Shown piece after piece: positions 26,543-38,081 of a DNA stretch of 64,000 nt. Made by a program: the position numbers and the translations under genes. The stretch's first letter is position 1. Every line of letters begins with the position of its first letter. The notes below the pieces were generated by a model. It searched no databases and was not told the origin of the DNA. It saw nothing but the letters and a program-made list of their open reading frames with translations. The stretch covers positions 62,001 through 126,000 of the forward strand of contig NZ_JAGIBD010000012.1 of the NCBI RefSeq assembly GCF_017744555.1, written 5' to 3'. The stretch comes from Cellulomonas sp. (GTDB taxonomy: Bacteria; Actinomycetota; Actinomycetes; Actinomycetales; Cellulomonadaceae).

Positions 26543-27912
26543 GCGTCCGTCCCTCGCCAGACCGCGTCGACGGCCGCGCCGAGCAGCGCGCCGACGTCGC
26601 CGAGCACGTGCCGCCCGCCGTGGACCCGCACCACGCCGCCGCACACGACGGTGTCGACGTCGGCGCTGCCCGCGACGAGCACGAGCTGCGCCGGGTCGAC
26701 CCCGGCGGTCCGTGGGGTGTCGGTGCGGACCGCGACGAGGTCGGCGGGGGAGCCGACCGCGATCCGGCCACCCGTCGGGTCACCGAGCGTCGTGTGACCG
26801 CCGTGCGTGAGGAGCTCGACGAGCGCGGCCGGGTCGAGGACGCCCCGGCTCTGCCGCGCCACACGCTCGTTCATCTCGACGTCCGCGGCTTCGGCGAGCA
26901 GGTCCGTGCGGACGTGCTGGTCGGAGCCGACCGACAGGCGTGCCCCCGCGTCGCGCAGCACGGCACCCGGGGCGAGGCCGTCGCCGAGGTCGCGCTCGGT
27001 CGACGGGCACAGGCACACGCCCGTGCCGGTGGACCCGAGCAGGGCGACGTCCTCGGGCGTGAGGTGGACGGCGTGGACGGCCGTGGTCCTCGGGCCGAGC
27101 GCGCCCGCGGCGGAGAGGACCCCGGTCGGCGTCGCGCCGTACGCGGCGTGGCACGCGTCGTTCTCGGCGCGCTGCTCGGACACGTGCACGTGCAACGGGC
27201 GACCTGCGGCGTGCTCGGCGATCCGCCGGATCGCGTCGCGGGGGACCGCCCGGACCGAGTGGATCGCGGCGCCGACCGTGAGCGTGGCGTCGGGGCGCAG
27301 GGCGTCGACGCGCGCGGCCCACGTGTCGACGTCGGCGTCCCCGAACCGTCGCTGCGGCCCGACGAGCGGCTGTCTGATGCCGCCCGCGAGGTAGGCGGTG
27401 TCGAGCAGCGTGATCCGCAGGCCGGCGTCATGCGCGGCCGTGCGCAGCGCCTCGGCCATGACGTTCGGGTCGTCGTACGACGTGCCGCCCGGGGCGTGGT
27501 GCAGGTAGTGGAACTCGCCGACGGCCGTGACGCCCGCGAGCACCATCTCGGCGAACGCCGCCCGGGCCAGGTCGAGGTAGGTGTCCGGGGTGAGCGTCGC
27601 CGCCAGCGCGTACATCCGCTCGCGCCACGTCCAGAACGTGCCGCCGTCGGCGTGCGTGCGGCCGCGCAGCGCGCGGTGGAACGCGTGCGAGTGGGCGTTC
27701 GCGAAGCCGGGCAGGACGACGCCGGGGAGGAGCTGGTCGCCGTGCTGTGCGGGTGCGTCCGTGGTCACGGCCGTGATGCGGCCGTCGGCGATGCCGATGC
27801 GCACGTCCCGCGCTGGGCCGTCGGGGAGCCAGGCGGTGCGGGCCCAGAAGGTGCTCGCCGCGCTGGCGGCGCTCGTCGCGCTCGTCTCGCTCGTCGTGCT
27901 CGTCGTGCTCAT
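26539..27912 (-). CDS. hutF: Formimidoylglutamate deiminase
   Basis: [96 protein letters not shown]. Confidence 0.93.
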   Translation of the reverse strand: MSTTSTTSETSATSAASAASTFWARTAWLPDGPARDVRIGIADGRITAVTTDAPAQHGDQLLPGVVLPGFANAHSHAFHRALRGRTHADGGTFWTWRERMYALAATLTPDTYLDLARAAFAEMVLAGVTAVGEFHYLHHAPGGTSYDDPNVMAEALRTAAHDAGLRITLLDTAYLAGGIRQPLVGPQRRFGDADVDTWAARVDALRPDATLTVGAAIHSVRAVPRDAIRRIAEHAAGRPLHVHVSEQRAENDACHAAYGATPTGVLSAAGALGPRTTAVHAVHLTPEDVALLGSTGTGVCLCPSTERDLGDGLAPGAVLRDAGARLSVGSDQHVRTDLLAEAADVEMNERVARQSRGVLDPAALVELLTHGGHTTLGDPTGGRIAVGSPADLVAVRTDTPRTAGVDPAQLVLVAGSADVDTVVCGGVVRVHGGRHVLGDVGALLGAAVDAVWRGTDA

Positions 27913-29174
27913 CGCGTGAGGAGCCGTTCGAGCGCGGCCGCGAGCGCGCCGACGCCGGTGAGGCAGTCGGCCTCGTCCGCGCTCTCCGCAGGTGCGTGCG
28001 AGACGCCGGTCGGGTTGCGGACGAACAGCATCGCGGTCGGCACCCCAGCAGCGGCGAGGATGCCGGCGTCGTGCCCGGCGCCCGTGCCGAGCCGCGGCGA
28101 GCCGAGCCCGGCGGTGCCGAGCGCCGTCGCGACCTCGTCGGCGAGGTCAGCGTCGAGCACCGTCACGGGGGTCCACGACTCCTCGTGCGGGGCGTAGGCC
28201 GCGAGCGCCGTGAGCACCGCCCGAACCCGCCGCTCGTCCTCTGCGCGGACGTCGAGCCACGCGGTGACCTGCGACGGGATCGCGTTGACGCCGTTCGGCT
28301 CGACCCGCACCTTGCCGACGGTCGCGAGCGCCCCGGCGTCGAGCGCCGCGGCGCGGACGTGCTGGACGAACGCCGCGAGGTCGAGCATCGGGTCGTCGCG
28401 GTCGGCGAGCGGGGTCGTGCCCGCGTGGTTCGGGGCGCCGCGCAGGTCGACGCGCCAGCGGCCGTGCGGCCAGATCATCCGTCCGACACCGACCGGGTCG
28501 CCGCTGTGGACGAGCCCACGACCCTGCTCGACGTGCAGCTCGACGAACGCGCCGACGCGGGCGAGCGCCTCGTGGTCCGGACCGAGATCGCTCGGGTTCC
28601 GGCCGGCGGTCGCGAGCGCGTCGGCCATCGTCGTCCCGTCGGCGTCGCGCAGCCCGCGGGCCCGATCGGGGTCGAGCACGCCCGTGAGCAGCCGCGACCC
28701 GGCGCAAGCCACGCCGAAGCGGGCTCCCTCCTCGTCCCCGAAGCAGGCGATGCCCAGCGGACGGGCGGGCCGGACGTCGCGCGCGCGGAGCACGTCGAGC
28801 GCGGCGAACGCGCTCACCACGCCGAGCGGTCCGTCGAACGCGCCGCCGCCCGGCACGGAGTCCAGGTGGCTGCCCGTGACAACGCCCGGCCCGGCGTCCG
28901 GGTCGCCCCACCACGCCCACTGGTTGCCCGCACGGTCGGTGACGAGGTCGAGCCCGCGGGCGGCGGCCTCGCCGGCGAACCACTCGCGCAGCGCGTGGTC
29001 CTCGCGGGTCCACGCGAACCGGTGGTAGCCGGCGCCGTCGGGGGAGCGGCCCACCGGGGCGAGGTCGGCCCAGGCCCGGCGGAACGTCGCGGCGCCGACG
29101 TCGGCGGCACCGGTCGCAAGGTCGGGCGGGGGGGACCCTGCGGCGTGCGCCGGGGGTGCCTCGGGCCTCGTCAC
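27909..29174 (-). CDS. M20-family amidohydrolase (allantoate amidohydrolase / N-carbamoyl amino acid hydrolase type)
   Basis: GTG start; ...[37 protein letters not shown]...[20 protein letters not shown]...[10 protein letters not shown]...; overlaps hutF and hutU. Confidence 0.88.
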   Translation of the reverse strand: MTRPEAPPAHAAGSPPPDLATGAADVGAATFRRAWADLAPVGRSPDGAGYHRFAWTREDHALREWFAGEAAARGLDLVTDRAGNQWAWWGDPDAGPGVVTGSHLDSVPGGGAFDGPLGVVSAFAALDVLRARDVRPARPLGIACFGDEEGARFGVACAGSRLLTGVLDPDRARGLRDADGTTMADALATAGRNPSDLGPDHEALARVGAFVELHVEQGRGLVHSGDPVGVGRMIWPHGRWRVDLRGAPNHAGTTPLADRDDPMLDLAAFVQHVRAAALDAGALATVGKVRVEPNGVNAIPSQVTAWLDVRAEDERRVRAVLTALAAYAPHEESWTPVTVLDADLADEVATALGTAGLGSPRLGTGAGHDAGILAAAGVPTAMLFVRNPTGVSHAPAESADEADCLTGVGALAAALERLLTR

Positions 29175-30835
29175 GCGCCGTCCTCCCGCATCGGCACCCG
29201 CACGCCGTGCGCGTGCGCGACCTCCTCGGCCCGCGCGTACCCGGCGTCGACGTGCCGGAGCACCCCCATGCCCGGGTCGTTCGACAGCACGCGCGCGAGC
29301 TTGCGGGCAGCGAGGTCGGTGCCGTCGGCGACGGACACCTGGCCGGCGTGGATCGAGCGGCCCATGCCGACGCCCCCGCCGTGGTGCAGCGAGACCCATG
29401 TGGCCCCGGACGACGCCGCGACGAGCGCGTTGAGCAGCGGCCAGTCGGCGATCGCGTCGGACCCGTCGGCCATCGCCTCGGTCTCGCGGTAGGGCGACGC
29501 GACGGACCCGGCGTCGAGGTGGTCGCGCCCGATGACGAGCGGCGCGGCGACCTCGCCGGACGCGACGAGCTCGTTGAACCGCAGCCCGGCGCGGTCGCGC
29601 TCGCCGTGGCCGAGCCAGCAGATCCGGGCGGGCAGCCCTTGGAACGCGACGCGCTCCTGCGCGGCCCGGATCCACCGGTGCAGGTGGTCGTCGTCCGGGA
29701 ACAGGTCCATGACGGCCTGGTCGGTGCGGGCGATGTCGCGCGGGTCGCCCGACAGGGCCGCCCATCGGAACGGTCCCTTGCCCTCGGCGAACAGTGGCCG
29801 GATGTACGCGGGCACGAACCCGGGGAAGTCGAACGCCCGGTCGTAGCCGCCGCGGCGGGCCTCGTCGCGGATCGAGTTGCCGTAGTCGAACACCTCGGCA
29901 CCGGCGTCCATGAACCCGACCATCGCCGCGACGTGCCGGGCCATCGACGCGCGGGCGCGCTCGGTGAACTCGTCGGGCTTCGCCGCGGCGTAGTCGGCCC
30001 AGTCCGCGACGTCGACCCCGACCGGCAGGTACGACAGCGGGTCGTGCGCGGACGTCTGGTCCGTGACGACGTCGACCTCGACGCCCCGCTGCAGCAGGAC
30101 CGGCAGCACCTCGGCGCAGTTGCCGACGACCCCGACCGACAGCGCTCGCCGGTCGCGCTTGGCGGCGAAGAGCAGGGCGAGCGCGTCGTCGAGGGAGTCC
30201 GCGACCCGGTCGAGGTACCGGTCGTGCACCCGGCGGCGCAGCCGGGCGCCGTCGACGTCGACGATCAGGCAGGCCCCTCCGTTGAGCGTGACCGCGAGCG
30301 GCTGGGCACCGCCCATGCCCCCGCAGCCACCCGTCACGGTCAGCGTCCCGGCCAACGTGCCACCGAACCGCTGGGCGGCGACCGCCGCGAGCGTCTCGTA
30401 CGTGCCCTGCAGGATCCCCTGCGTGCCGATGTAGATCCACGAGCCCGCCGTCATCTGCCCGTACATCGTGAGGCCGAGCTGCTCGAGCCGCCGGAACTCC
30501 GGCCACGTCGCCCAGTCGCCCACGAGGTTCGAGTTCGCGATCAGCACACGCGGCGCCCACTCGTGCGTCGTCAGCACGCCGACCGGCTTGCCCGACTGCA
30601 CGAGCAGCGTCTCGTCGTCGCCCAGCGTGGTGAGCGTCCGGACGATCGCGTCGAACGCGTCCCAGCTCCGCGCGGCGCGGCCGGTCCCGCCGTAGACGAC
30701 CAGGTCGTCGGGCCGCTCGGCGACCTCGGGGTCGAGGTTGTTCATGAGCATCCGCAGCGGTGCCTCGGTCTGCCACGACCGTGCGATGAGCGTGGTCCCG
30801 CGCGGGGCGCGCACGGGCCGGGGTCCGGCCGTCAT
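29171..30835 (-). CDS. hutU: Urocanate hydratase
   Basis: [68 protein letters not shown]...[21 protein letters not shown]...[15 protein letters not shown]. Confidence 0.96.
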   Translation of the reverse strand: MTAGPRPVRAPRGTTLIARSWQTEAPLRMLMNNLDPEVAERPDDLVVYGGTGRAARSWDAFDAIVRTLTTLGDDETLLVQSGKPVGVLTTHEWAPRVLIANSNLVGDWATWPEFRRLEQLGLTMYGQMTAGSWIYIGTQGILQGTYETLAAVAAQRFGGTLAGTLTVTGGCGGMGGAQPLAVTLNGGACLIVDVDGARLRRRVHDRYLDRVADSLDDALALLFAAKRDRRALSVGVVGNCAEVLPVLLQRGVEVDVVTDQTSAHDPLSYLPVGVDVADWADYAAAKPDEFTERARASMARHVAAMVGFMDAGAEVFDYGNSIRDEARRGGYDRAFDFPGFVPAYIRPLFAEGKGPFRWAALSGDPRDIARTDQAVMDLFPDDDHLHRWIRAAQERVAFQGLPARICWLGHGERDRAGLRFNELVASGEVAAPLVIGRDHLDAGSVASPYRETEAMADGSDAIADWPLLNALVAASSGATWVSLHHGGGVGMGRSIHAGQVSVADGTDLAARKLARVLSNDPGMGVLRHVDAGYARAEEVAHAHGVRVPMREDGA

Positions 30836-32436
30836 CGGGTCTCCTCGGGGGTCTCGGTGGCGATATCGGCGTCGGCGGCCGACAGGACGGCGCCCGACGC
30901 GACGAGCGCGGCGACCGTCTCCAGGTCCGGGGCGAGGTGCGTGTCGGGGCCGGGACCGGCGACACCGTGCGCGCGCAGCAGGTCCCGCACCGCACCCGTG
31001 GCCGGGGCGGGCGTCAGGGGCGCGCGCAGGTCGAGCGCCCGCGTGCCGGTCAGCACCTCGATCGCGAGCACCCGGCCGAGCGCGTCGACCGCCCGGCGCA
31101 GCTTGCGGGCCGCGTGCCAGCCCATCGACACGTGGTCCTCCTGCATCGCGGACGACGGGATCGAGTCCACGCTCGCCGGCACCGCGAGCCGCTTGAGCTC
31201 CGACACCAGCCCCGCGGCCGTGTACTGGGCGATCATCAGGCCGGAGTCGACCCCGGGGTCGTGCGCGAGGAACGGCGGCAGACCGTGGTTGCGGGCCACG
31301 TCGAGGAACCGGTCGGTGCGCCGCTCCGACATGCTCGCGACGTCGGCCACCGCGATCGCGAGGAAGTCCAGCACGTACCCGAGCGGCGCGCCGTGGAAGC
31401 TGCCGTTCGACTCGACCCGCCCGTCGGGCGTGATCACCGGGTTGTCGATCGCGGCGGCGAGCTCGCGCCCCGCGACGGCCCGGGCATGCTCGACGGTGTC
31501 CAGCGCGGCACCGTGCACCTGGGGCGCGCACCGCAGCGAGTACGCGTCCTGCACGCGCGTGCAGCCGGGCCCGCGGTGGCTCGCCATGATCCCGGACCCC
31601 GCGAGCAGGGTCCTCAGGTGCGCCGCGGACGCGGCCTGGCCCGGGTGCGGTCGCAGCGCCTGCAGGTCGGCCGCGAAGACGGCGTCGGTGCCGAGCAGGC
31701 TCTCGACGCTCAGGGCCGCCGCGACGTCGGCGGTCGCCAGCAGCACGTCGAGGTCGTGCAGCGCGAGGACGAGCATGCCGAGCATGCCGTCCGTGCCGTT
31801 GATCAGCGCGAGCCCTTCCTTCTCCGCGAGCGTCACCGGCGCGATCCCGGCGGCTGCCAGCGCGTCGGCCGCCGGGACGACCGCCCCGGTCGCGTCGCGG
31901 ACGTCGCCCTCGCCCATGACGGCGAGCGCGCAGTGGGCCAGCGGCGCGAGGTCGCCCGAGCACCCGAGCGACCCGAACTCCCGGACGACGGGCGTGATCC
32001 CCGCGTCGAGCACCGCTGCGTACGTCAGTGCCGTCTCCGGACGGACCCCGGTACGGCCCGTCGCGAGCGTCGACAGCCGCAGCAGCATGAGGGCGCGCAC
32101 GACCTCCCGCTCGACCTCGGCACCCGAACCGGCCGCGTGCGACCGGACGAGGCTGCGCTGCAGGTCCGCGCGCCGTTCCACCGGGATCGACCGGGTCGCG
32201 AGCGCGCCGAAGCCCGTCGAGACGCCATAGTGCGGGGCGGTGTCGGCGGCGAGCGCGTCGACCACCGCGCGGCCTGCGGCGAGCGCGTCGAGCGCGTCGG
32301 GGGAGAGGGTCACGCCGGCGCCGTACCGGGCGACCCGGACGACGTCGTCGGGCGAGACGGGACCGACGCCGACGACGACGCGGGCCGGCTCGGCGGGTGC
32401 CGCAGGTGGGGGCGCGGCGGCGGTGCTCAGGCTCAT
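30832..32436 (-). CDS. hutH: Histidine ammonia-lyase
   Basis: [37 protein letters not shown]...[21 protein letters not shown] (GS-x-G-ASGDLAPL-like MIO region, here CSGDLAPL). Confidence 0.94.
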   Translation of the reverse strand: MSLSTAAAPPPAAPAEPARVVVGVGPVSPDDVVRVARYGAGVTLSPDALDALAAGRAVVDALAADTAPHYGVSTGFGALATRSIPVERRADLQRSLVRSHAAGSGAEVEREVVRALMLLRLSTLATGRTGVRPETALTYAAVLDAGITPVVREFGSLGCSGDLAPLAHCALAVMGEGDVRDATGAVVPAADALAAAGIAPVTLAEKEGLALINGTDGMLGMLVLALHDLDVLLATADVAAALSVESLLGTDAVFAADLQALRPHPGQAASAAHLRTLLAGSGIMASHRGPGCTRVQDAYSLRCAPQVHGAALDTVEHARAVAGRELAAAIDNPVITPDGRVESNGSFHGAPLGYVLDFLAIAVADVASMSERRTDRFLDVARNHGLPPFLAHDPGVDSGLMIAQYTAAGLVSELKRLAVPASVDSIPSSAMQEDHVSMGWHAARKLRRAVDALGRVLAIEVLTGTRALDLRAPLTPAPATGAVRDLLRAHGVAGPGPDTHLAPDLETVAALVASGAVLSAADADIATETPEETR

Positions 32437-32490
32437 GCGGCCATGACACCGCCGTGCGCGGGTCCGTGGCTGCGCTGCGCGTCAGAATTC

Positions 32491-32508
32491 TGTCTGGTAT
32501 CCCAGACA
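32491..32508. promoter_or_regulatory. Putative IclR-family operator in the hutH-iclR intergenic region
   Basis: TGTCTGG-TATC-CCAGACA: perfect 7-bp inverted repeat with 4-nt spacer between divergent genes. Confidence 0.7.
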
Positions 32509-32538
32509 CGCGAGGATGGCGGCGAGCGAGGAGGGACC

Positions 32539-33306
32539 GTGGCCCGCAGCAGCGAGGTGCCCGCCGCGGACGCGACCCTGCGCGTGCTGCGTCACCTGTC
32601 GCGCACGGGTCCGGTGCCGGCCGCGTCGCTCGCGCAGGCCCTGGACCTGCCGCGCTCGACGACGTACCACCTGCTCGCCGTCCTCGCGGAGCACGGCTTC
32701 GTCGTGCACCTGCCCGAGGAACGCCGCTACGGCCTGGGCGTGAGCGCGTTCGAGCTCGGCTCGGCGTACTCCCGGCAGGCGCCGCTGGCCCGCGTGGCCC
32801 GGCCGATCCTGGCCCGCCTCGTCGACCACGTCGGCCAGAGCGCGCACCTGGCCGTGCTGCACGGACGCGAGGTCCTGTACGTGCTCGAAGAACGCGCCCC
32901 CGGCCGACCGCCGCTCGTCACGGACGTCGGGGTCCGGCTGCCCGCGCACCTCACGGCGAGCGGCCGCGCCATCCTCGCCGATCTGCCGTCGGCCCAGGTC
33001 AGGGCCCTGTTCCCGGGGCGTGACGCCTTCGTCGACCGCACGGGCGTCGGCCCGCGACGGCTCTCCGAGCTGCGCACGCTGCTGACCGAGGTGCGGGCTC
33101 GGGGCTGGGCGCGCGAGGACGGCGACGTGACGCCCGGGTTCGCGTCGGTCGCGGCCGCGGTGCACGACCACACGGGCTTCCCGATCGCGGGCATCGCGGT
33201 GACGTTCCCGCAGGACGACGTCGACGAGGACGACGTCGGACGCGTCGCGGGGACGGCCCGGCGTGCCGCGGACGACCTCTCCCGCCGGCTCGGCCCGCGC
33301 CCCTGA
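32539..33306 (+). CDS. IclR family transcriptional regulator
   Basis: [80 protein letters not shown]...; GTG start, divergent from hutH. Confidence 0.93.
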   Translation: MARSSEVPAADATLRVLRHLSRTGPVPAASLAQALDLPRSTTYHLLAVLAEHGFVVHLPEERRYGLGVSAFELGSAYSRQAPLARVARPILARLVDHVGQSAHLAVLHGREVLYVLEERAPGRPPLVTDVGVRLPAHLTASGRAILADLPSAQVRALFPGRDAFVDRTGVGPRRLSELRTLLTEVRARGWAREDGDVTPGFASVAAAVHDHTGFPIAGIAVTFPQDDVDEDDVGRVAGTARRAADDLSRRLGPRP

Positions 33307-33347
33307 TCTCCGTCGACCCGCCGCCGTCGCGTGTGTACCGTCGCCGC

Positions 33348-35267
33348 ATGACCGCCGCGCCCTCCCGCTTCCCCGCCCCCGACGCGGACTGGCGGGCCTT
33401 CCTCGCCGAGACCGTCGACGCGTCCCTCGACGCTGCCCGCACCCACCTGGCGACGCTCAAGGACGGCACCGACCGCACCACCGCGGAGGTGCTCGGCCTG
33501 TGGGGCGAGAGCGACCTGGCCCTGGCGCGCGCGTCGTCCGCGGCCCACCTGCTCGCCGAGGTGCACCCGGACCCCGACCTGCGCGCGGCAGCGGAGGAGC
33601 GGGCGCAGGCGGCGGAGGACCTCGGGACGGAGCGTGAGCTCGACCACGCGCTGTTCGAGGTGCTCGCGGCGACGAGCACGGAGGGCCTCGACGCGGACGC
33701 GGCACGGCTGCGGGAACGGGTGCTGAGGGACTTCCGCCGCTCGGGCGTCGACCGTCCCGCCGACGAGCGGGACCGGCTCCGCGCGCTCGCCCAGCGCTGC
33801 ACCGAGCTCGGCCTCGAGTTCGCGCGGAACATCCGCGAGGGTGCCCGCAGCATCCAGGTCCGCCCCGAGCAGCTCGACGGGCTGCCCGAAGACTTCCGCG
33901 CGGAGCACCCGGCGGGCGAGGACGGCCTCGTCACGCTCACGACGGAGTACCCGGACCTCCTGCCGGTGCGGACGTACGCGCACGACGCCGAGGTCCGCAC
34001 GGCCCTGACGGCCGAGTACCTGCGCATCGGCTGGCCGCAGAACGCCCCCGTGCTCGCGGAGCTGCTGCGGCTGCGTCAGGAGCGCGCGACGCTGCTCGGC
34101 TACCCGGACTGGCCGACGTACGACGCCGAGGTCAAGATGATCGGCTCCGGTGAGGCCATCGGGGAGTTCGTCGACCGGCTCGACGCGCTCACGGCCGAGC
34201 CGGCCCGCCGTGACGTCGACGTGCTGCTCACCCGGTTCCGCGCCGACGACCCGTCCGCCGCCGCGGTGACGCCCGCGGACAGCCTGTACTACGACCAGGT
34301 GGTGCGCCGGGAGCAGTACGACGTCGACGCGCAGGAGGTCCGGTCGTACTTCCGGTACGACGCGGTGCGCGACGGCGTCCTCGACACCATCGGCCGGTTG
34401 CTCGGTCTCGACTTCGTGCGGGTGGACGGCGTCGCGACGTGGCACCCGGACGTCGAGGTGTACGACGTCGCGTCCGACGGCGAGCGCATCGGCCGCGTGT
34501 ACCTCGACATGCACCCGCGGCCCGGCAAGTTCAACCACGCCGCCCAGTTCCCGCTGGTCCCGGGCGTCGCGGGCCGGCACCTGCCGGAGGGCGTGCTGGT
34601 CTGCAACTTCTCGACGGGCACGCTGGAGCACGACGACGTCCTGACGTTCTTCCACGAGATCGGCCACCTGGTGCACGAGATCGTCGGCGGCGGTCAGCAC
34701 TGGGCACGGTTCGCGGGCGTCGCGACCGAGTGGGACTTCGTCGAGGCGCCGAGCCAGCTCCTCGAGGAGTGGGCCTGGGACGCGGACGTGCTGGGCTCGT
34801 TCGCGACCAACGCCGACGGCGTCGCGATCCCCGCCGACCTCGTCGCCAGGATGCGCGCGGCCGACGCGTTCGGCCGGGGTGCGTGGACCCGGCGTCAGCT
34901 CAACTTCACGGCCCTGTCGTACGGGCTGCACGCCGCGCCGCCCGAGGACCTCGACGCGTACACGGCCGAGATCGACGACCGTTTCGGCCCCTACACACCG
35001 CTCGAGGACACCCATCAGTCGAGCGGTTTCGGGCACCTGCAGGAGTACGGGTCGGCGTACTACACGTACCTCTGGAGCCTGGTCATCGCGAAGGACCTGC
35101 GCACCGCGTTCGGCGACGACCTCATGGACCCCGACGTGGGCCGCCGCTACCGCGACGCCGTGCTCGCACCCGGCGGCACCGCCGACGCGGCCGACCTGGT
35201 CGAGCGGTTCCTCGGCAGGCCGACGACGTTCGACGCCTTCGAGAGGTGGCTGGCGGCGCGCGACTGA
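33348..35267 (+). CDS. M3 family metallopeptidase
   Basis: MTAAPSRFPAPDADWRAF...DVLTFFHEIGHLVHEIVGGGQHWARFAGVATEWDFVEAPSQLLEEW: HExxH...E zinc site of M3 peptidases. Confidence 0.93.
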   Translation: MTAAPSRFPAPDADWRAFLAETVDASLDAARTHLATLKDGTDRTTAEVLGLWGESDLALARASSAAHLLAEVHPDPDLRAAAEERAQAAEDLGTERELDHALFEVLAATSTEGLDADAARLRERVLRDFRRSGVDRPADERDRLRALAQRCTELGLEFARNIREGARSIQVRPEQLDGLPEDFRAEHPAGEDGLVTLTTEYPDLLPVRTYAHDAEVRTALTAEYLRIGWPQNAPVLAELLRLRQERATLLGYPDWPTYDAEVKMIGSGEAIGEFVDRLDALTAEPARRDVDVLLTRFRADDPSAAAVTPADSLYYDQVVRREQYDVDAQEVRSYFRYDAVRDGVLDTIGRLLGLDFVRVDGVATWHPDVEVYDVASDGERIGRVYLDMHPRPGKFNHAAQFPLVPGVAGRHLPEGVLVCNFSTGTLEHDDVLTFFHEIGHLVHEIVGGGQHWARFAGVATEWDFVEAPSQLLEEWAWDADVLGSFATNADGVAIPADLVARMRAADAFGRGAWTRRQLNFTALSYGLHAAPPEDLDAYTAEIDDRFGPYTPLEDTHQSSGFGHLQEYGSAYYTYLWSLVIAKDLRTAFGDDLMDPDVGRRYRDAVLAPGGTADAADLVERFLGRPTTFDAFERWLAARD

Positions 35268-35274
35268 CGGCCGA

Positions 35275-36015
35275 TCACCGCCCGGTGAGCGTGTCGAGGT
35301 CGCGGACGGCGAACCGGTGGTGCTCCCACTCCTCCTCGAGGATCACCTGCAGGCACGACAGGACGGTCTCCGCGTGCTCGGGGGCGTGCGGGTTGCGCCG
35401 CTCCGCCGCGAGCTCGTCGGGCGTGACGGTCGCGAGGAAGTCGCGCACCATCGCGACCCGACCCGCGCGCACCTCGAGCACCTCGGCGTACGGCGGCGGG
35501 TCGGCCACTGCGGGCGGCACGTCGGCGTCCTGCTCGGCGCTGCTGTCCGCCTGCCCCAGCGGGTGGAACGGCTGCTCGACCTGCAGCACCGCCTTGCGCA
35601 GCCAGACGTCGGTCGCGTGCACCAGGTGCCGCAGCGTCTGCGCGAACGACCACTCGCCGTCCACCGACACGTCGACCGTCCCGTCGGGCATCGCCGCGGC
35701 GCGCGCGACCGTCGCCTCCCACGTGCGCTCGAGCGCGCTCCACGCCGCCCGCAGCCCTGCCGGGTCGCTCGCCCGCCGCTGCTCGCGTCCGGGGAACCGG
35801 CGGTCGAGCTCGGCCTCGACGAACGGCGTCACGTCGACGCCGTTGACGAGGAACGTGCCGTCGGGCAGCCACGGCGCGTCGATGTCGGCGCCCCCGACGT
35901 CGACGCCACGCATGACGACGCCCGACAGGTCCGACTCGACGAACCGTGCACCCCGCAGGCTCACGCCCACGAACCGGGCGCCCTTCAGCTCGTCGGTCCG
36001 TGTGAAGGTGGCCAT
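35275..36015 (-). CDS. DinB-family protein with N-terminal pentapeptide-like segment
   Basis: MATFTRTDELKGARFVGVSLRGARFVESDLSGVVMRGVDVGGADIDAPWLPDGTFLVNGVDVTPFVEAELDRRFPGREQRR...FAQTLRHLVHATDVWLRKAVL. Confidence 0.85.
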   Translation of the reverse strand: MATFTRTDELKGARFVGVSLRGARFVESDLSGVVMRGVDVGGADIDAPWLPDGTFLVNGVDVTPFVEAELDRRFPGREQRRASDPAGLRAAWSALERTWEATVARAAAMPDGTVDVSVDGEWSFAQTLRHLVHATDVWLRKAVLQVEQPFHPLGQADSSAEQDADVPPAVADPPPYAEVLEVRAGRVAMVRDFLATVTPDELAAERRNPHAPEHAETVLSCLQVILEEEWEHHRFAVRDLDTLTGR

Positions 36016-36117
36016 GGCATCTCCTCGTCGAGGGGCTCGATGACGTCCGGTCGCAGCCGACCGTAGTCGGCGCCACCGACACGCCACACCCCCTGGCCGT
36101 GGCCGAGACGCGAGCTC

Positions 36118-36543
36118 CTACCCGCCGTGCGCCGCAGCGAGGCCCTCGTCGAGCCGGTCGAGGATCCGCCGGCACTCCTCGACGTCCCACGGCGTGCCCG
36201 AGATCTCGAACTCGAACAGCATCGGCCGCCCCGACGCGGCCGCGATCTGCCGCGCGGCCCTCTGGTAGTGCTCGCCGAAGTTCCGGTTCCCCGACCCCAT
36301 CACGCCGACCATCGCGCGCCGGTTCACCGCGGAGCGCAGGAACCGCCGCACGCCCTCGGGGATCGTGTCGTTGTTCGGGTTGCCTGTCATGTACGACGGG
36401 GTCAGCAGCACCCACGGCCCGTCCACCTCGGACAGGCGGTGCTCGCGCTCGGCGAGGTTGAAGACGGGCCGGCCGAGCTGCTCGGCGAACACCCGCACGA
36501 GCCCGCTGGTCGACGAGTAGTAGTAGACGGGGACGAGGCGCAC
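36118..36543 (-). CDS. nrdI: Class Ib ribonucleotide reductase flavodoxin NrdI
   Basis: VRLVPVYYYSSTSGLVRVFAEQLGRPVFNLAEREHRLSEVDGPWVLLTPSYMTGNPNNDTIPEGVRRFLRSAVNRRAMVGVMGSGNRNFGEHYQRAARQIA. Confidence 0.9.
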   Translation of the reverse strand: MRLVPVYYYSSTSGLVRVFAEQLGRPVFNLAEREHRLSEVDGPWVLLTPSYMTGNPNNDTIPEGVRRFLRSAVNRRAMVGVMGSGNRNFGEHYQRAARQIAAASGRPMLFEFEISGTPWDVEECRRILDRLDEGLAAAHGG

Positions 36544-36669
36544 GGCGTCAGCGTCGTCGGCGCGGGCGCGGGGCGTCTGGGACCGACGTCCCGGTGGTCC
36601 ACGCGGGGCCGTGGGTGCCCGGTGCGTGGGACGAACCCGCGCGGGTCGTCGACGTGCCACCCTGGGCCG

Positions 36670-37119
36670 GTGCCCCTGTTCCGCCGCCACCGCCCGGTCG
36701 TCGTCGCGCCCGAGTCCCTCGGCCCGTTCGACGGCTTCACGGCCGCCGACGCCCCCGCGCTGCAGCGGTCGTTCGACACGGCCCTGCACGTGCGCGAGCG
36801 GGCGGCCCGCGCCGACGTCGTGACGACGGTCGAGATCAGCCGGGGTGCGGGGGAGCGGCTCGTGGTGAGCTGGCGCAACCTCGTCGTCGGGTTCGTGCCG
36901 CCGGACCGCGTCGCGCCGTTCGACGCCGTCCTGCCCGCGGACCTGCGTGCCCACGTCGTCGTCCCGGGCGTCGTGCACCCGGTCGACGGGCTGTGGCGCG
37001 TGTGGGTCGGCGACCCGCCGGCCGACGGGTACCCGCCGCCTCCGCCCGGCCTCGACACGCTCCCGGTGCCGGAGGACACGATGCTCGGCATCCGGCTGCC
37101 CCGGCGGGACGGCACCTGA
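36670..37119 (+). CDS. Hypothetical protein
   Basis: GTG start; VPLFRRHRPVVVAPESLGPFDGFTAADAPALQRSFDTALHVRERAARADVVTTVEISRGAGERLVVSWRNLVVGFVPPDRVAPFDAVLPADLRAHVVVPGVVHPVDGLWRVWVG. Confidence 0.6.
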   Translation: MPLFRRHRPVVVAPESLGPFDGFTAADAPALQRSFDTALHVRERAARADVVTTVEISRGAGERLVVSWRNLVVGFVPPDRVAPFDAVLPADLRAHVVVPGVVHPVDGLWRVWVGDPPADGYPPPPPGLDTLPVPEDTMLGIRLPRRDGT

Positions 37120-37138
37120 CCGCTCGCGGTCAGCCCGG

Positions 37139-37807
37139 TCAGCTCGACACGACGGGGTGCCCCTCGGAGGCCTGCACGACGACGAACCCCTGCCCGGTGA
37201 ACCCGAGCTGGTACGCCTCGCCCGACCCCCGCCCGACCACGGCCCCGAGCTTCGCGGTCTTGCGGACGGTCGACGTCAGCGACCGCGACCACAGCACGGC
37301 CGACTGCATGTCGACGAACGTCGGCACGTCGACCTGCAGCACGACGGGCGTCCCGTACGCCGTGACCGCGAGCGCCCCCGAACCGGTGAACGTCGTGTTG
37401 AACAGGCCGCCGCTCAGCATCGACGCACCCTCGACCCGGTTGATGTCCCAGGTCAGGGTGCTCTCGAACGCGAGGATGTTCGACCCGTTCACGGTCACGG
37501 ACTCGTTCTCGAGCTCGACGACGAACACCTGGTCGGCGTCCTGCGCGAGGAACACGTCGCCGCTGCCGGACACCTTCATGAGCGACATGCCCTCGCCGGT
37601 GAACGCCTTCTTGAACATCTTCGAGACACCGCCCGAGCCCTGGTACGCGAAGTCGACGTCGCCCTGGTACGCGACCATCGACCCCTGCTTCGCGTAGAAG
37701 AAGCCGCCGGTCCCGGCGAGGTCGACCTTGAGCATCTTGTCGTTCTGCAGGACGAACCGCCCCGGCTCCGTCGACCGCTCCGCGTTCTGCATGAGTGTGC
37801 TGCGCAT
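37139..37807 (-). CDS. AIM24 family protein
   Basis: MRSTLMQNAERSTEPGRFVLQNDKMLKVDLAGTGGFFYAKQGSMVAYQGDVDFAYQGSGGVSKMFKKAFTGEGMSLMKVSGSGDVFLAQDADQVFVVEL. Confidence 0.92.
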   Translation of the reverse strand: MRSTLMQNAERSTEPGRFVLQNDKMLKVDLAGTGGFFYAKQGSMVAYQGDVDFAYQGSGGVSKMFKKAFTGEGMSLMKVSGSGDVFLAQDADQVFVVELENESVTVNGSNILAFESTLTWDINRVEGASMLSGGLFNTTFTGSGALAVTAYGTPVVLQVDVPTFVDMQSAVLWSRSLTSTVRKTAKLGAVVGRGSGEAYQLGFTGQGFVVVQASEGHPVVSS

Positions 37808-38081
37808 GACCTCGACCGTAGCGGCGCCGCGACCCGCGGCGGCGATGAGGGCGTCACGTCACGCTGCGGGCTGCGAGTGCAGCGGTGGCGGAGCCCGCGT
37901 CGGCGAACGTTCGGAGCGGGGTGACGGCGTGCTCGAGAACGCCTCGACCTCCTGACCGTGCGCGCCGAAGCTGTTCATGCGCCTTCCTCTCCTCACGGGG
38001 CCAGCGCGTCGCCGCCGGCCTCCGTCGCCGCCGCTGACCGGGCGGTCCTGCCGGCTGGACGACGAGCCACCACAGGTCCGC

